From Portunus trituberculatus (taxonomy: Eukaryota > Arthropoda > Malacostraca > Decapoda > Portunidae), in NCBI RefSeq assembly GCF_017591435.1, contig NC_059296.1:3475001-3539000 (forward strand): a stretch of 64,000 nucleotides of DNA, written 5' to 3'. Shown here in pieces: positions 33,210-44,750 of this stretch. The first letter of the stretch is position 1. Each line of letters starts with the position of its first letter. Both the position numbers and the translations under genes were made by a program. The notes beneath the pieces are model-generated. The model had not been told where the DNA came from. It worked only from the letters and a program-made list of their open reading frames with translations, and did not search any database.

Positions 33210-34055
33210 TTCAGGGAAGAGGAGAATCATTAGATGGCGTAAACGTAGCGAATGAAAAACGTGAAAATGAATGGAGGCGTTGACTGAAGGACTGTGAGTA
33301 TTGTTTCGGGAATCAGGGCGTTTTCGAGGGAGGAATAAACGCATAAAAGAAGAACACTGCAACACTGGGCCATCAAGAACTGTAAACTGAATGAAGAAAA
33401 ACCTGAAACGTTGATATTATCCTTGACTTTGCAATTAGAAGTCAAAACGTTTCCAGGTAAGGAGAATATATAGAAAGAACATGAGATTATGGAATCCACA
33501 CACTGGACAAAAAGAAAAATCTGAAAATGAACTGAAATATATATGTGTTCTGAACGTAGTGTTGCAATCAGAAATCCGAGCGTTTCCAAGGAAGAGGAAT
33601 ATATAGAAGCCATAAACTGGGTGAAGGAAAACCAGGAAATAGATGAAATCGTTGATATATTGGTTACTGTAACGTTGCAATCACAAAGTAAGACATTTTA
33701 GGTAAGAAGAGAAAGAACATTAGAGCATTGAATCACTAGAAACTTTGCATTTAACCCCTTCAGTACCATGACGCGTTTCCATGTGCATTCTGGTTACTAT
33801 TTGGTGATTCTATACAGCTTCAGAAACTTATGTTGGGGGATTAAAATAGTGAAGACTGTGGCTATCAATCTTCTGCTTCCATAGACCCTTCTCAATGTCA
33901 GTAAAATGGTCTAACGATACACAAATCAAGTTAAAAAAGTGTTACAGTACTGAAGATGTTAATGAAAAGAAGAAACATAAAAATAAACGAACGCGTTGTT
34001 ATATTTCTAACCTAACGTTGTAATCACAAAATCAGACCATTAAGGTAATTTATGG
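33210..34055 (+). repeat. Diverged ~113-135-bp tandem array interrupted by a MITE
   Basis: The phrase GCAATCAGAAnTCnnAnCGTTT followed by GGnAAGnGGAATATATAG recurs at about 33,308, 33,431, 33,564, 33,677 and 34,020. Intervals are 123, 133, 113 and 343 bp. The last interval becomes about 135 bp when the 208-bp inserted element is removed. Units contain AACTGnnTGAAnGAAAAnC segments. No coding function is seen. Confidence 0.85.
33751..33962 (+). mobile_element. Family-A TTAA MITE, copy A5, inserted in a tandem array
   Basis: Bounded by TTAA on both sides. It starts TTAACCCCTTCAGTACCATG and ends GTTACAGTACTGAAGATG then TTAA, with the full family body between. It interrupts a regular tandem array, so the pre-insertion site (one TTAA between ACTTTGCAT and TGAAAAGAAG) can be read directly. 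This is the clearest support that TTAA is a target-site duplication. Confidence 0.9.
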
Positions 34056-34305
34056 CAACGCTCCCTTGTATGCCTGGCAGTAAACTTGATGAACGCTCTC
34101 TATACCATGTAATCGGAGGATGGGAAACCTTCCTTTTTTTTTCCTTGCTGCGTGTGTTGGTAAAGAAAACAGCCTTGGTGCTCTCTGGCTCTTGCTTTCA
34201 TCACTTGCTGCTGCCTTAATGGGTAGTCATGGTTGCCCGGGGCCTCACGGTGGTCACTTTTCATGCACCCACAACCCCGCAGCCTACCCCGTGATGCGCT
34301 TCCTG

Positions 34306-34309
<4 letters not shown>
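34056..34309. other. Plain stretch, nothing recognised
   Basis: GC-moderate low-copy DNA. No gene is recognised. Confidence 0.55.

Positions 34310-34358
<49 letters not shown>
34310..34358. repeat. (GA)n microsatellite
   Basis: About 24 GA units. The next 250 bp (34,359-34,610) are plain. Confidence 0.97.
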
Positions 34359-34362
<4 letters not shown>

Positions 34363-34610
34363 ATCTGCCGTCTGTGTCTCACCCTAGTCTCCTCTCACCA
34401 CGTAAATTACCGACATCTGGGCCTCAGTGTCTGTCTACCTGTCTCACCTGTCAGTGTCTGTTGGCGGTTAGCACGTCACGTCACATCGTCCTGGTATGTA
34501 CAACAGTAAACAAGAAATTCACCTCGTCACCTGTAACGCGTGTCTGCGTGTCTCGTATACTGAAATGCTTTATGCTTTCATCATGAACTATTTTCGACGG
34601 TAAGAGATAA

Positions 34611-35035
34611 TTGCCTTGATTTTCATAACTGCTTATCTATTGACGAGGAAGAATCATGAAAACTATCTTGAAAATCGTAGTGATTTCTATCAAAGTCTGT
34701 TTTCTTTTTTCAAATGGTAATACAAAATTATTTGCAATCTTTTTCACTAGAAATACGAAAGGGGCTTTGAAAATCAGAACTAATTGTATTGAAGCATGAT
34801 CACTCATTGGCGATAGAGAATGCTTGATTAACTCTCGCTTTATAGAGTCATGAAACCAACCATGAAAACAAGAACAACTTCTGTTACATTCTGTTCACCC
34901 TTTCACGATACAGTATCCTTGGCCAACTATTACTGGAGTCATAAAAACACCCTTTAAAACACCCATAACTTCCACTGGATCCTGTTAAAAGTGGAGTCGA
35001 GATAACACTCCGAAAAGTTTGGGAATGTGGTCCAA
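34611..35035 (-). repeat. Decayed tandem copies of the family-B internal unit
   Basis: Segments such as TCATGAAAACTATCTTGAAA, TCATGAAACCAACCATGAAA and TCATAAAAACACCCTTTAAA are each followed by an AnAACTTCnnnTnnnTnCTGTT block. They recur at roughly 90-120-bp spacing and match the family-B interior in reverse. The right end (CCGAAAAGTTTGGGAATG) resembles a mutated terminus. Confidence 0.5.
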
Positions 35036-35264
35036 GCTTATCTTTATTATTCTCCTTCTTTGTTTCTGAATCCGGGACGCGAGGTGATGCTTCTTTCCTC
35101 GCCACAAAACTACGCTGGCCAAGATTGTGGGAACATCCTGCCACAAGTCACAGGGTTTGGTTTCGTCAGCTCTTTTGACTACCCGCTTTTCCTGCACTTC
35201 CACGGTGGCCTTGAAGCGTGATGTCCACCAAGCTCGTGCGATTCCTGGAACTTTTTTTGCAGGG

Positions 35265-35268
<4 letters not shown>
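35036..35268. other. Plain stretch, nothing recognised
   Basis: GC-moderate low-copy DNA between family-B relics and a GA tract. Confidence 0.5.
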
Positions 35269-35320
<52 letters not shown>

Positions 35321-35336
35321 GAGTGTGTGTGTGTGT
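35269..35336. repeat. (GA)n-(GT)n compound tract
   Basis: GA at 35,269-35,318 passes through GTGAGAG into GT at 35,321-35,336 and ends exactly where a family-B element begins. Confidence 0.96.
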
Positions 35337-35550
35337 TCTGAAACGCTTTGTTCTCTCATTATTACTATTTTCAAAGGCCACAGAGATGATTACTTCAGTT
35401 CTCACGAGTACTTTTTCCTACCGGCGGTGCAGACTAATTGCTAAACTATCACTGGAAGCATGAAAACCTATCTAAAAAACAATAACAACTTCCACTCGCG
35501 TCTGTGAAAAAAGTAGGCAAGAGATTATGTGGTGAAGCGTTTGAGAATGT
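35336..35550. mobile_element. Family-B element, copy at 35.3 kb
   Basis: The left end TCTGAAACGCTTTGTTCTCT then CAAAGGCCACAGAGATGATT is the clean family-B terminus. The interior has CTAAACTATCACTGGAAGCA and a single ACAACTTCCACTCGCG segment. The right end is decayed (GTGGTGAAGCGTTTGAGAAT). About 215 bp and no coding capacity. Confidence 0.72.
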
Positions 35551-35565
35551 TCACCCCTTTGTGTA

Positions 35566-35568
<3 letters not shown>

Positions 35569-35651
<83 letters not shown>
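35569..35651. repeat. (GT)n microsatellite
   Basis: About 41 uninterrupted GT units, followed by GTTTGTGTTTGTGTG variants. The next stretch, 35,667-35,936, is plain T-rich DNA. Confidence 0.98.
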
Positions 35652-35655
<4 letters not shown>

Positions 35656-35934
35656 TGTTTGTGTGCTCTTGTCTAACATAAGGAAGATATATTTTCCTAC
35701 ATCATTTCCAGTAAATTGTGGGCAACTTTGTGAAATCGAGGTCTCATACTTGAGTAGTGACTGTTTTTCCTCTTTTCTTTTTTCTTTTATACTGGAAGGC
35801 ATTAGAGGAAAATAGCGTTTTTGTGTTGGGAAAATTGACCCACAAGAGGAAGAAAGAAAGTGATTGTTTTCCTGTTTTCTTGTTTTTGTTTTCGTGTCTT
35901 TATCAGATTATCTAGAAAGAGAAAGGTCTTGGTT

Positions 35935-35936
<2 letters not shown>

Positions 35937-35987
<51 letters not shown>
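35937..35987. repeat. (GA)n microsatellite
   Basis: About 25 GA units. Confidence 0.97.
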
Positions 35988-35991
<4 letters not shown>

Positions 35992-36404
35992 TGTTTAAAT
36001 ATTTCCCTTCTATTACATTAAAAATCTTCTTTATATTATAATATTTTGTTTCATCTTATTTCCATTTTCATGCTGTCATCGTCTTCCTTCTCTTTCTCGT
36101 TATCCTCATCCTCCTCGTTGTTATTATCTTTCTCTTCTTCGTCTACATCTTCTTTTATTCTCTTGTCCTCTTTGTCCTTCCGCGTCTCTGCCATTGTCCT
36201 CTCTATTTTAATATTTCATTGTACTGCTCGCCACGTAACACAGACCACACAAACAACGCCACGGGGACCAACAGATTTGATGGCGTTCATTCTTCCTCCA
36301 CATTCCTTCCGCGTTCTCTTCCTATACCTCCATTTCACCAATTTAGATCCGCAAATACGAGTAAAAAGACCCGTAAAAGGAACCTAAACTCCCATTACCA
36401 TTTG

Positions 36405-36413
<9 letters not shown>
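35988..36413. other. Pyrimidine-rich plain stretch
   Basis: C/T-rich, cryptically simple TCTTCnTC DNA from 36,060 to 36,215, then plain. No gene is recognised. Confidence 0.6.

Positions 36414-36451
<38 letters not shown>
36414..36451. repeat. (CA)n microsatellite
   Basis: About 18 CA units directly after a short CTCTCTCTC run, followed by a CACCAC-rich segment to about 36,520. Confidence 0.96.
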
Positions 36452-36453
<2 letters not shown>

Positions 36454-36680
36454 CAACATTAGAGATAGCGAGTGGCCACCAACCAACCACTCCCACCACC
36501 GCCATCACTATCACCACCACCTGCAACGCCGCTCGATTCATTTGCACTCCCGTATTTCCATCTTGTAATCACGTAATTGAGTCTAAAGTACCGAGGCTGT
36601 GTAGTGTTTGAGCTGTCACATTTGCCGCCTGCTCGCACTCACTCTTTGATATTATGATGTGCTGGAATGTTTAATTAGAT

Positions 36681-36683
<3 letters not shown>

Positions 36684-36733
<50 letters not shown>

Positions 36734-36814
36734 ATTCTCCTTTTTTTTTTTTTCTTTTCTTTTTCGCTTCTCTTCGCTTTTGTCACATGCGCCACTTAAG
36801 GGTTTATTCCGAGG

Positions 36815-36875
<61 letters not shown>
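36684..36875. repeat. Two (TC)n tracts
   Basis: TC at 36,684-36,730 and again at 36,818-36,875, separated by T-rich plain DNA. Confidence 0.97.
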
Positions 36876-36879
<4 letters not shown>

Positions 36880-37546
36880 TTGGGAAGATAGGAAACAAGA
36901 GCGGATTGGTATTACGGCTGGACTCTGTAGGATATGTTGGTACCAGTGGACGTTAGAAATTTTGGAACGTAAGGCGTATGAGATCTAAGAAGGGTGGAAG
37001 TGTAGGAATTGTGACTGTAGGTTTGCATAATAAGAGGAGCATTGGGAGTGAGAGATCTGAGGAGTATAGAAGTGTATATTCGTGGAGTGAGAGAGCTAAG
37101 AAAGTGTGCATTCGTGTTTGCGGGGACTGTGTGTGATAACGGAAGCTTTAGTTCTATAAATAATATAAAGGATACCACACGTGAAGGACTCGTATATAGT
37201 TAACTGGAAGGACGAAGGAAGGAGGAGAGGGGAGAGGAAGGATGTATACACGTCACTTGTCCTTCAGGCTTTGTTTTCGTGAGATAGAGTACCGTCACCA
37301 CCATCACCACCACCATCACCGCCACTACCATTACCACCATTACCACCACCGCCACCACCACCACCGCCTCCAGCGAGTCATCCTTAGGTAAATCCAGGAA
37401 AGGTGCCTTCCAAGGGTGCAGGAAGTGTCACGCGACCAAGGTTTCTCTTTCCTGGAACAGTCAGAGTAGGAAATCTTTTTGAAAAGCACTAAATAATGGT
37501 TGACTGGATGATTAGAGGGAAGGGGAGGAGTGAGGGAAGTGTTTTG

Positions 37547-37552
<6 letters not shown>
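36876..37552. other. Decayed small repeats and CAC-rich stretch
   Basis: GAGnGATCTnAGnAGnnTGGAAGTGTA-type segments recur near 36,978, 37,049 and 37,089 as a badly decayed array. CACCACCATCACC-like triplets occupy about 37,296-37,372. No gene is recognised. Confidence 0.5.

Positions 37553-37625
<73 letters not shown>
37553..37625. repeat. (TC)n microsatellite
   Basis: About 36 uninterrupted TC units. The stretch 37,626-37,934 after it is plain, A/G-rich near 37,750-37,840. Confidence 0.98.
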
Positions 37626-37630
<5 letters not shown>

Positions 37631-37934
37631 ATGTGGTGTTGCAAGGGGAGGATCATCTTGTGTTTGTCCTTCCTCGTTTTCAAGGTCAGAGTGATTATGG
37701 CCCGTTGGCGCTAATCACAAGGAAAAGAAAATTCTAGGAACAAAATGACAGGCGGACAGGAGACGGGAGAGGAGGAGGAGGAGAGAACAAGCAGGGAGAG
37801 GAGGTCGGTGGGGAGAGAGGCGGGAGGGCAGAGGATAGGAAGAAGTAACTCGGGGGTTTCCAAACGTGATGCTTACTCTCATCATTGGTGGGTTGCGCCA
37901 TGATCTTCCTCGGTACACACGGAAGGCATCCAGT

Positions 37935-38058
37935 ACTCCTCCTCCTCCTCCTCCTCCTCCTCCTCCTCCTCTGTCTCCTCTTCCTTGTCGCTAAGTGAAT
38001 GTCAGTGAATCTTGCACCACACGAAGAGAAAATTGTAATGTTACCACCACCACTACCA

Positions 38059-38125
<67 letters not shown>

Positions 38126-38334
38126 CAGCACCACCACCACGCCGTCACATGTGTAAGAAATATTGATAGGTTGAGGGTGCGAGGTGAAGAGCCACTGCTA
38201 TCTCTTGCTGCCTGTGTGTGACCTGCAGCCTGCCCTCCTTTGTACTGTCACCGAATTAGATTAACGTCCCCTAGAGACTCGAGGTGGACATTGGTAGTGG
38301 TGGCGGTGGTGGTGGTGGTGGAAGAAGAGACGCT

Positions 38335-38366
<32 letters not shown>
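37935..38366. repeat. (TCC)n, (TAC)n, (GGT)n, (AGT)n triplet cluster
   Basis: TCC at 37,936-37,971, CAC/TAC at 38,042-38,126, GGT at about 38,296-38,320 and AGT at 38,335-38,366. The spacer at 38,130-38,290 is plain. Confidence 0.94.
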
Positions 38367-38367
<1 letters not shown>

Positions 38368-38573
38368 ATTCCATTTTTAATTCAAAATAGGAGGAATAAC
38401 TGAGGAGTGAAAAGAGGATGAATAAAGAAAGGGAGAAGAATAAAAAGAGAAAGAAGGAGGAGGAGGAGGAGGAGGAAGGAGAAAGAAGAAGAAGAAGAAA
38501 AAGAAGAAGAAGAAGAGGAACAGGAAGAGGAAGGGATCTCTTATTAACAATTTGACATGTTCTATTTAAAATG

Positions 38574-38637
<64 letters not shown>
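38367..38637. repeat. A/G-rich tract and (TC)n microsatellite
   Basis: GGA/GAA triplets dominate about 38,400-38,535, followed by a 61-bp TC tract at 38,577-38,637. Confidence 0.94.
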
Positions 38638-39539
<902 letters not shown>

Positions 39540-40010
39540 TTGATATTCCTGATACAAACAACGGTAACAGAATGAAGTTTAAACAAAAGTCAACACTACT
39601 CCAGCTAAAAGAACAGCGATTCTCTTCCCCCATCAAGGAAAAGCAAGCTATAGTTGGACGCTTTTGTAAAACTGGCACATTTTTCTATATTCCTGATACA
39701 AACAACGACAATAGACTGAACACAACACAAGAGTCAACACTACTCCAGCTAATATACAACAGCGATTCCCTTTCCTCGTCAAGTTAAAGCAGACTACAGT
39801 TGGCCGCTTTTGTAATACTGGCACGCTATTCTCTATATTCCTGATACAAATAAAGGCAATAGACTGAAAGATACAAAAATGAACCTTATATAAGCTAAAA
39901 CAACGACGATTCATACCCTTTTGCTCTCCATTCAGACAAAAACAAGGTACAGTTGGGCGCTTTCCTACCACTTGTCCACTATTTCCTATATTCCTGATAC
40001 AAATTAATAG
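39540..40010 (+). repeat. ~148-bp tandem array, three-plus units
   Basis: The phrase TATTCCTGATACAAACAAnG recurs at about 39,544, 39,688, 39,836 and 39,989 (intervals 144, 148 and 153 bp). Each unit also carries GAGTCAACACTACTCCAGCT, an ACAGCGATTC segment, and ACAGTTGGnCGCTTT with a TACTGGCAC segment. Divergence is moderate. Open frames across it are unlikely to be coding because periods are not multiples of three. Confidence 0.9.
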
Positions 40011-40310
40011 TGTTTTAGTGGGAATCGTCCTTGTTTCAACTCCTACAGTTTTTTGTTGATTTTTTTTAATTTTCTAGAGTATATTAACATTACGTGTATC
40101 AGGAGCATAAAGAAAAGTATACAAACATCAGGCAAGACAAGCAAGGGTGTTATGAAACGAGTTGATTTCAGACTAGTTTAGATTCTGGTGCACATGCCTT
40201 CCCCCTTAAGGGAGCCCAACTTGTCTGAATGTCGCATCAATATCGCAACATTTTAGAGTGTAAGCAAAAATTATATAAACCTGACTACATGCAATTAATT
40301 TCCCAACATA
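40011..40310. other. Plain stretch, nothing recognised
   Basis: AT-moderate low-copy DNA. Confidence 0.6.
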
Positions 40311-40785
40311 ACCCAGGTTTTTAAGGATGTTTCTATAATTCTAGTGATATGTTAACAAATTTTCTGCATTTTCAAAGTGTTCTAGATGATCTGCATTTTC
40401 AAAGTGTTCTAGGTGAAGTGACACGGGTTTTCAAGGATGTTTCTGCAATTTTAGTGACATATTAACAAGTTTCCTGCATTTTCAAAGGGTTGTAGCTGAA
40501 GTGACACGGGTTTTTTAAGGTGTTTCTGTAATTTTAGTGATATGGTAACAAGTTTTCTGCATTTTGAAAGGGCTCTAGCTGAAGTGACACGGATTTTTAA
40601 GGATGTTAACAAGTTTTCTGCATTTTCAAAGAGCTGTAGTTGAAGTGAAACGGGTTTTTAAGGATGCTTCTGTAATGCTAGTGACATGTTAACAAGTTTT
40701 CTGCATTTCCAAAGGGATCTAGTTTTTTAAAGATGTTTCTGTAATTGTAGTGACATGTGAACAAGTTTTCTGCATTATTACGTTT
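40311..40785 (+). repeat. ~84-bp tandem array of family-B internal units, about six copies
   Basis: The phrase TTTTTAAGGATGTTTCTGTA then TTnTAGTGACATGTTAACAA and TTTTCTGCATTTTCAAAG recurs at about 40,319, 40,429, 40,513, 40,598 (partly deleted), 40,657 and 40,725, joined by GCTCTAGCTGAAGTGACACG. This is the reverse complement of the single internal segment in the family-B copies at 1.4 and 55.7 kb. No terminal inverted repeats are seen, so the subunit has expanded on its own here. Confidence 0.8.
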
Positions 40786-40917
40786 CACCCTCTTATCATT
40801 ACTATTCATACTAAACTACAGATGGATAAAAGACAAATAAGATACTACTACAAGTTTACCAGCCACAGGCATCAGTAACTTCCCACACGATGCAGTACAG
40901 AACATAAGTATCATTCC
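40786..40917. other. Plain stretch, nothing recognised
   Basis: Short AT-rich spacer between two repeat families. Confidence 0.6.
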
Positions 40918-41125
40918 TTATCCCTTTCAGTACCATGACACGTTTCCATATTCATTCTGCTTACTATTTGGTGATTTTATACAGCTTTAGAAATTTGCGG
41001 GAGGAATAGGATAATGAAAATCTTATAATCTCCTGATCTCCATAGACCCTTCCTAATGTAAATAAAATCATGTAAACATACCCAGTACTCGTGGTGAAAA
41101 TGTGTCCCAGTAATGAAGGGGTTAA
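40918..41125 (+). mobile_element. Family-A MITE, copy A6
   Basis: About 208 bp. The left end is TTATCCCTTTCAGTACCATG and the right end is TGTGTCCCAGTAATGAAGGG followed by GTTAA. The body includes CCATAGACCCTTCCTAATGT. Orientation is the same as the satellite-linked copy, and its right end closely matches a satellite monomer. Confidence 0.88.
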
Positions 41126-41245
41126 TATCTAGGCGGGACATCAATGAACCCCACATTGGCAGGTATTAGCAGCCCAAGAAGGAAGGAGAAGCGGGGAGTG
41201 CGTCGAATAAATAAAGGTACATATGCTTAAGAGCTTATGCGACTC

Positions 41246-41247
<2 letters not shown>

Positions 41248-41309
<62 letters not shown>
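41248..41309. repeat. (GA)n microsatellite
   Basis: About 31 GA units preceded by plain DNA. Confidence 0.98.
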
Positions 41310-41311
<2 letters not shown>

Positions 41312-41889
41312 TGTACGCAGTAATGTTTTTTTTTTTCACGTAGACTGTTAGTATTCCATGCCATTGTTGCAGTAGTAGTAGTAGCAGTATGATTAGTAGT
41401 AGTAGTAAGAGGAGGAGGAGGAAGATGGGGAGGAGTAGGAGGATGAAGAGAGGAGACATACACTATCATCTCTCCATGCTTCCCTTCAAGACACTTTGTC
41501 ACATCCCCAAACCAAAACTTTTCATGCAGACGTGAATTGAATTAAAACAGCCACACCCTCCCACCACACATACCCAACACCATTTCTCCCTTTCCATACA
41601 CACACACACACACACACACATATAAAGTCTCCATCACACGACTTTGCATTTCGATCGAGCATCACTGACACATAATCTTCAGAAGACGCAGATTATTGGA
41701 GGAAAAAAAAAAGATAGAAAAAAGAAAGGAGACTACCGCGGCCTTGGAATCAGGTTGTACGTACACGCCTTACTTCCTCGTCAGGTTAAAGAGTGGCAGG
41801 AGTGGAGCAGCGAGTAGGTGGTGTGTCTAATAAGGCTCGTTTTCTCTAACACTTCTGCGTTTCACTTCCACGATATCAAAAGGCTTTAT
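41310..41889. other. Plain stretch with short AGT, GGA and CA runs
   Basis: Degenerate AGT triplets at 41,370-41,407, AGGAGGAGG at 41,409-41,425 and a short CA run at 41,598-41,620. No gene is recognised. Confidence 0.6.
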
Positions 41890-42046
41890 TTAAATTTACA
41901 CGAGTTTTTAAGGGTGTTTTTACGGTTCTAGAGGCAGAGTGACAAGATTTCTATATTATTAACCAGGTAAACACTCTTGAAAACCCCGCTAATCATCTCT
42001 ATGGCCTTGAAAAATAGAGAGAGAACAAAGCGTTTCTGAATACCTG
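41890..42046 (+). mobile_element. Family-B element, right half
   Basis: The internal unit (TTTACACGAGTTTTTAAGGG, TTCTAGAGGCAGAGTGACAA) is followed by ATCATCTCTATGGCCTTGAA and the right terminus GAGAACAAAGCGTTTCTGAA-TAC. No left inverted repeat is visible. Confidence 0.65.
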
Positions 42047-42150
42047 GCTAAGTACGTGTGCGAAGCTTGGCGGCGGCGACCATCACGGCACTTGATGCGC
42101 AGTTGCGAGTGACGCGAACACCTAACCATTATAACTCGTGGAATAAAGAC

Positions 42151-42355
42151 TAAACTCCTTCAGTACTTGGACACATTTTTACCTTGTACGATTAGAACAT
42201 TTGTATTGACATTAGGAACGGTCTATGGAAGGTCAGAAAATTAATGGCCACAGTCTTCACTACTCTAATCCCACACATAAGTTTCTCAAGCTGTATAAAA
42301 TCCCCAAATAGTAAGCAGAACTAACATGGAAACGCGTCATGGTAGTTAAGGTTTT
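42151..42355 (-). mobile_element. Family-A MITE, copy A7
   Basis: About 205 bp. It starts TAAACTCCTTCAGTACTTGG, and its right end (GCGTCATGGTAGTTAAGG) is decayed. The body has GAAAATTAATGGCCACAGTC and TTTCTCAAGCTGTATAAAAT. It lies about 100 bp from the family-B right half. Confidence 0.85.
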
Positions 42356-42530
42356 GATTTCGTATGTTCTTTAGGCGTTTGCAAGTTCCCGCATAACACT
42401 TTCTTTCTGTGGTCTACTTAACATTGTTTTTTTTTTTCCTTCTTTTTTTCAGTTGTTATTCCTATTATTCTTGTTGTTTTGGTTGTGTTTGGTTTGGCAT
42501 TCCTTTGCGTTCATGTGGTTATGTGAGTAA

Positions 42531-42534
<4 letters not shown>

Positions 42535-42587
<53 letters not shown>
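42535..42587. repeat. (GT)n microsatellite
   Basis: About 26 GT units. The preceding 42,356-42,534 is plain with T-runs. Confidence 0.97.
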
Positions 42588-42588
<1 letters not shown>

Positions 42589-42860
42589 TGTCTACTTCTA
42601 GTAAGCACAACAACATCATAAATTTCTATCATTATTCTAACACATATTATTTACTCCTGAAGTGGAAGAATAAAAAAAAAAAATACAAGCGAGTCACAAG
42701 TAAGAGCTTTTGTTTTTTATTCTTTCTTTACTGTCACTCAGAAATCCCAAGACAGGAATTATTAACTTCTTTTCATAGATTTCCACATACACTTACATTT
42801 TCACGTATTTAATTTATCCTGAGCAATGATACCTGAATTCACCGAAGTCTCCAAGGTCGC
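42588..42860. other. Plain AT-rich stretch
   Basis: An A11 run near 42,673. Nothing recognised. Confidence 0.6.
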
Positions 42861-42921
42861 GGGAAGGGCGGGCGGGCGGGCGGGCGGGCGGAGGGTGAGC
42901 GAGTGGGTGGGTGGGTGGTGG
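42861..42921 (+). repeat. (GGGC)n G-rich tract
   Basis: Six or more GGGC tetramers occupy about 42,866-42,890, with flanking GGGAAGGG, GAGGG and GTGGGTGGG. Runs of three G with single-base loops are a strong quadruplex pattern on the plus strand. Confidence 0.93.
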
Positions 42922-43938
42922 TGACTGGCGCAGCTCACCACGACTCACTGCCGGGAGGAGAGGTTTTCCCGCCCTCACCATGTTATCCCTTAAGCCAAAT
43001 GAATTTCGTACTGGCGTTGCTGTCCCTGAGGTGCGCCTGTAGCTGTGTAGGACTGTTTGCACGTCTTTTGGGTTGCGTATCTCAGGTTTTTTCATGCCTG
43101 TGTAGTTTTTCGTGCATTTTTTTTGAGTTTCCGTGTATGTGTAGGTTTTACTTTTGTGTTTTTTTTTTAGTTTTTATGCTTGGATATTTGCATTTGATTA
43201 TGTATTTTTGTCATATCTTTTAGTTTTGTGTTCAGTTAGATTAATTATGCATCTGTATTTTTTTTTCTTTTTGTTTCGTGTGTGTATAGCTCAGTGTGTC
43301 ACTTCAGTTATGTCATTCTATTTCTGTAGTTTTTTTGCTTACCATGTGCTCCTCTCATGTATCTATGGCTGTTTCCGTAATATCTACACCTTTCTTTTAA
43401 TACGATAACAATGTTTCGTGTAGTTCTTTATTCCTTTATCTCGAGTCTTCCTGTTTCAAATTTTTACCAGGAATAACAAACACCTGCCGATCCTCATGTC
43501 CTTTCAAAGCCTTTTTTTTTTTTCTATTACGCAACCGCTCACCAACTACTAACAGAGACAGTTTATCACAGCAGTAGTGTTAACAATCTTTCTGTGTAGC
43601 TCTGTGGTGTTGTATAATCCCTTTGTCTCTCTCTGTATTGGTGTCCGCGATCCCTTTGTCAAGGTTTGTAGTATTTGTAGATTCTTTTGTGTCTTTTTGC
43701 AGTGTCTGTTTTGATAGCACACACTCCACTCGTCTGTAGTAGTGTTTCGTTTTCTTTATTCTTTCTATTTTCCGGTTTTTACTCTGCTCGCAAGGTTTAT
43801 TCATGATTCTTCTGTGTCTATTCTTATCTGCGGCTACTCGTGTATATTCAGTAGGCAATGGCTTGTGGCTCGGCCTGATCCTGCATTTTGCGAGTGTGAT
43901 ACATTTTTTACTCTGGTTCCTTTTTTCTATGTACCGTG

Positions 43939-43941
<3 letters not shown>
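42922..43941. other. T-rich stretch, nothing recognised
   Basis: About 1 kb of strongly T-rich plus-strand sequence (TTTTGTGTTTTT-like) with T-runs near 43,121, 43,160, 43,260 and 43,511. Open frames here are Phe/Cys/Leu-rich and look like composition artefacts. No gene is recognised. Confidence 0.55.

Positions 43942-43996
<55 letters not shown>
43942..43996. repeat. (GT)n microsatellite
   Basis: About 27 GT units. Confidence 0.97.
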
Positions 43997-44000
<4 letters not shown>

Positions 44001-44315
44001 AAAGCAGGTGGCCTTTGACATAGGTTGAAGGTGAAATGAACAACTTGGCATTAACCTGCATGTCCCCTTGCCTCCATCCTCACTTCACCTCTTCGCCTCA
44101 CCACCTCCGCTTGTCTCTCCCGTCCCCCGTCCCTGTGGCTCTCGGCGGCAAAACGATGGTCTTCATGGTTAAGGATAAATGTCTTGCGCCACCCCAGGGA
44201 GGGTCGGGATGGCGTGAGTGAGGCGAGGAGGAGGTGAGCCAGTCTTGAGGTTTTCCTACAAACACGCTGGGGGGAGTCCAGCTTAAGCCGCGATGGTACG
44301 AGGCGACACGACACG
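43997..44315. other. GC-richer plain stretch
   Basis: Low-copy sequence with short open frames on both strands. None matches a family I know. Confidence 0.45.
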
Positions 44316-44376
44316 TTCCTCCTCCTCCTCCTCCTCCTCCTCCTCCTCCTCCTCCTCCTTCTCCTCCTCCTCCTCC
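44316..44376. repeat. (TCC)n microsatellite
   Basis: About 20 TCC triplets with one TTC interruption. The stretch 44,377-44,612 after it is plain. Confidence 0.97.
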
Positions 44377-44612
44377 TTCAGCCCCCGAACCAGTCTTGTG
44401 CAACACTCAGGCCAACAAAACAGAAGTAAAAATGTAAAATAGACCCAAGTTCAGAATGTACTAATACGTATTATAAGTACACTACATTTGCAGCGACATT
44501 TTCTCTCTCAGCCTGACCTTTCGCAACTCGGCCATGCACACCAGTTTCGTAAAGAGGCTGACATTATTTTGTTAACGTTGCTCCTGTATTTTTAACTTAC
44601 CTCACTCAGGAC

Positions 44613-44750
44613 CATATTCTGAAACACTTCAAAAGCCTCTACTTAATTGAAATTGCAGGAGGAACTCTCTTAATTGAGGCTCTCCGTGATCATCTCTGTG
44701 GCCTTTGAAATTATTCGTGGTGAGAGAGTAGAGCGTTTCTGAATATAGGC
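44613..44750. mobile_element. Family-B element, short copy
   Basis: About 138 bp with both termini visible: left ATATTCTGAAACACTTCAAA, right ATCTCTGTGGCCTTTGAAAT with GGTGAGAGAGTAGAGCGTTT and CTGAATAT. The internal 80-bp subunit is replaced by AATTGAnnnTnGCAGGAG-type DNA, so this is an internally deleted or divergent member. Confidence 0.72.
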
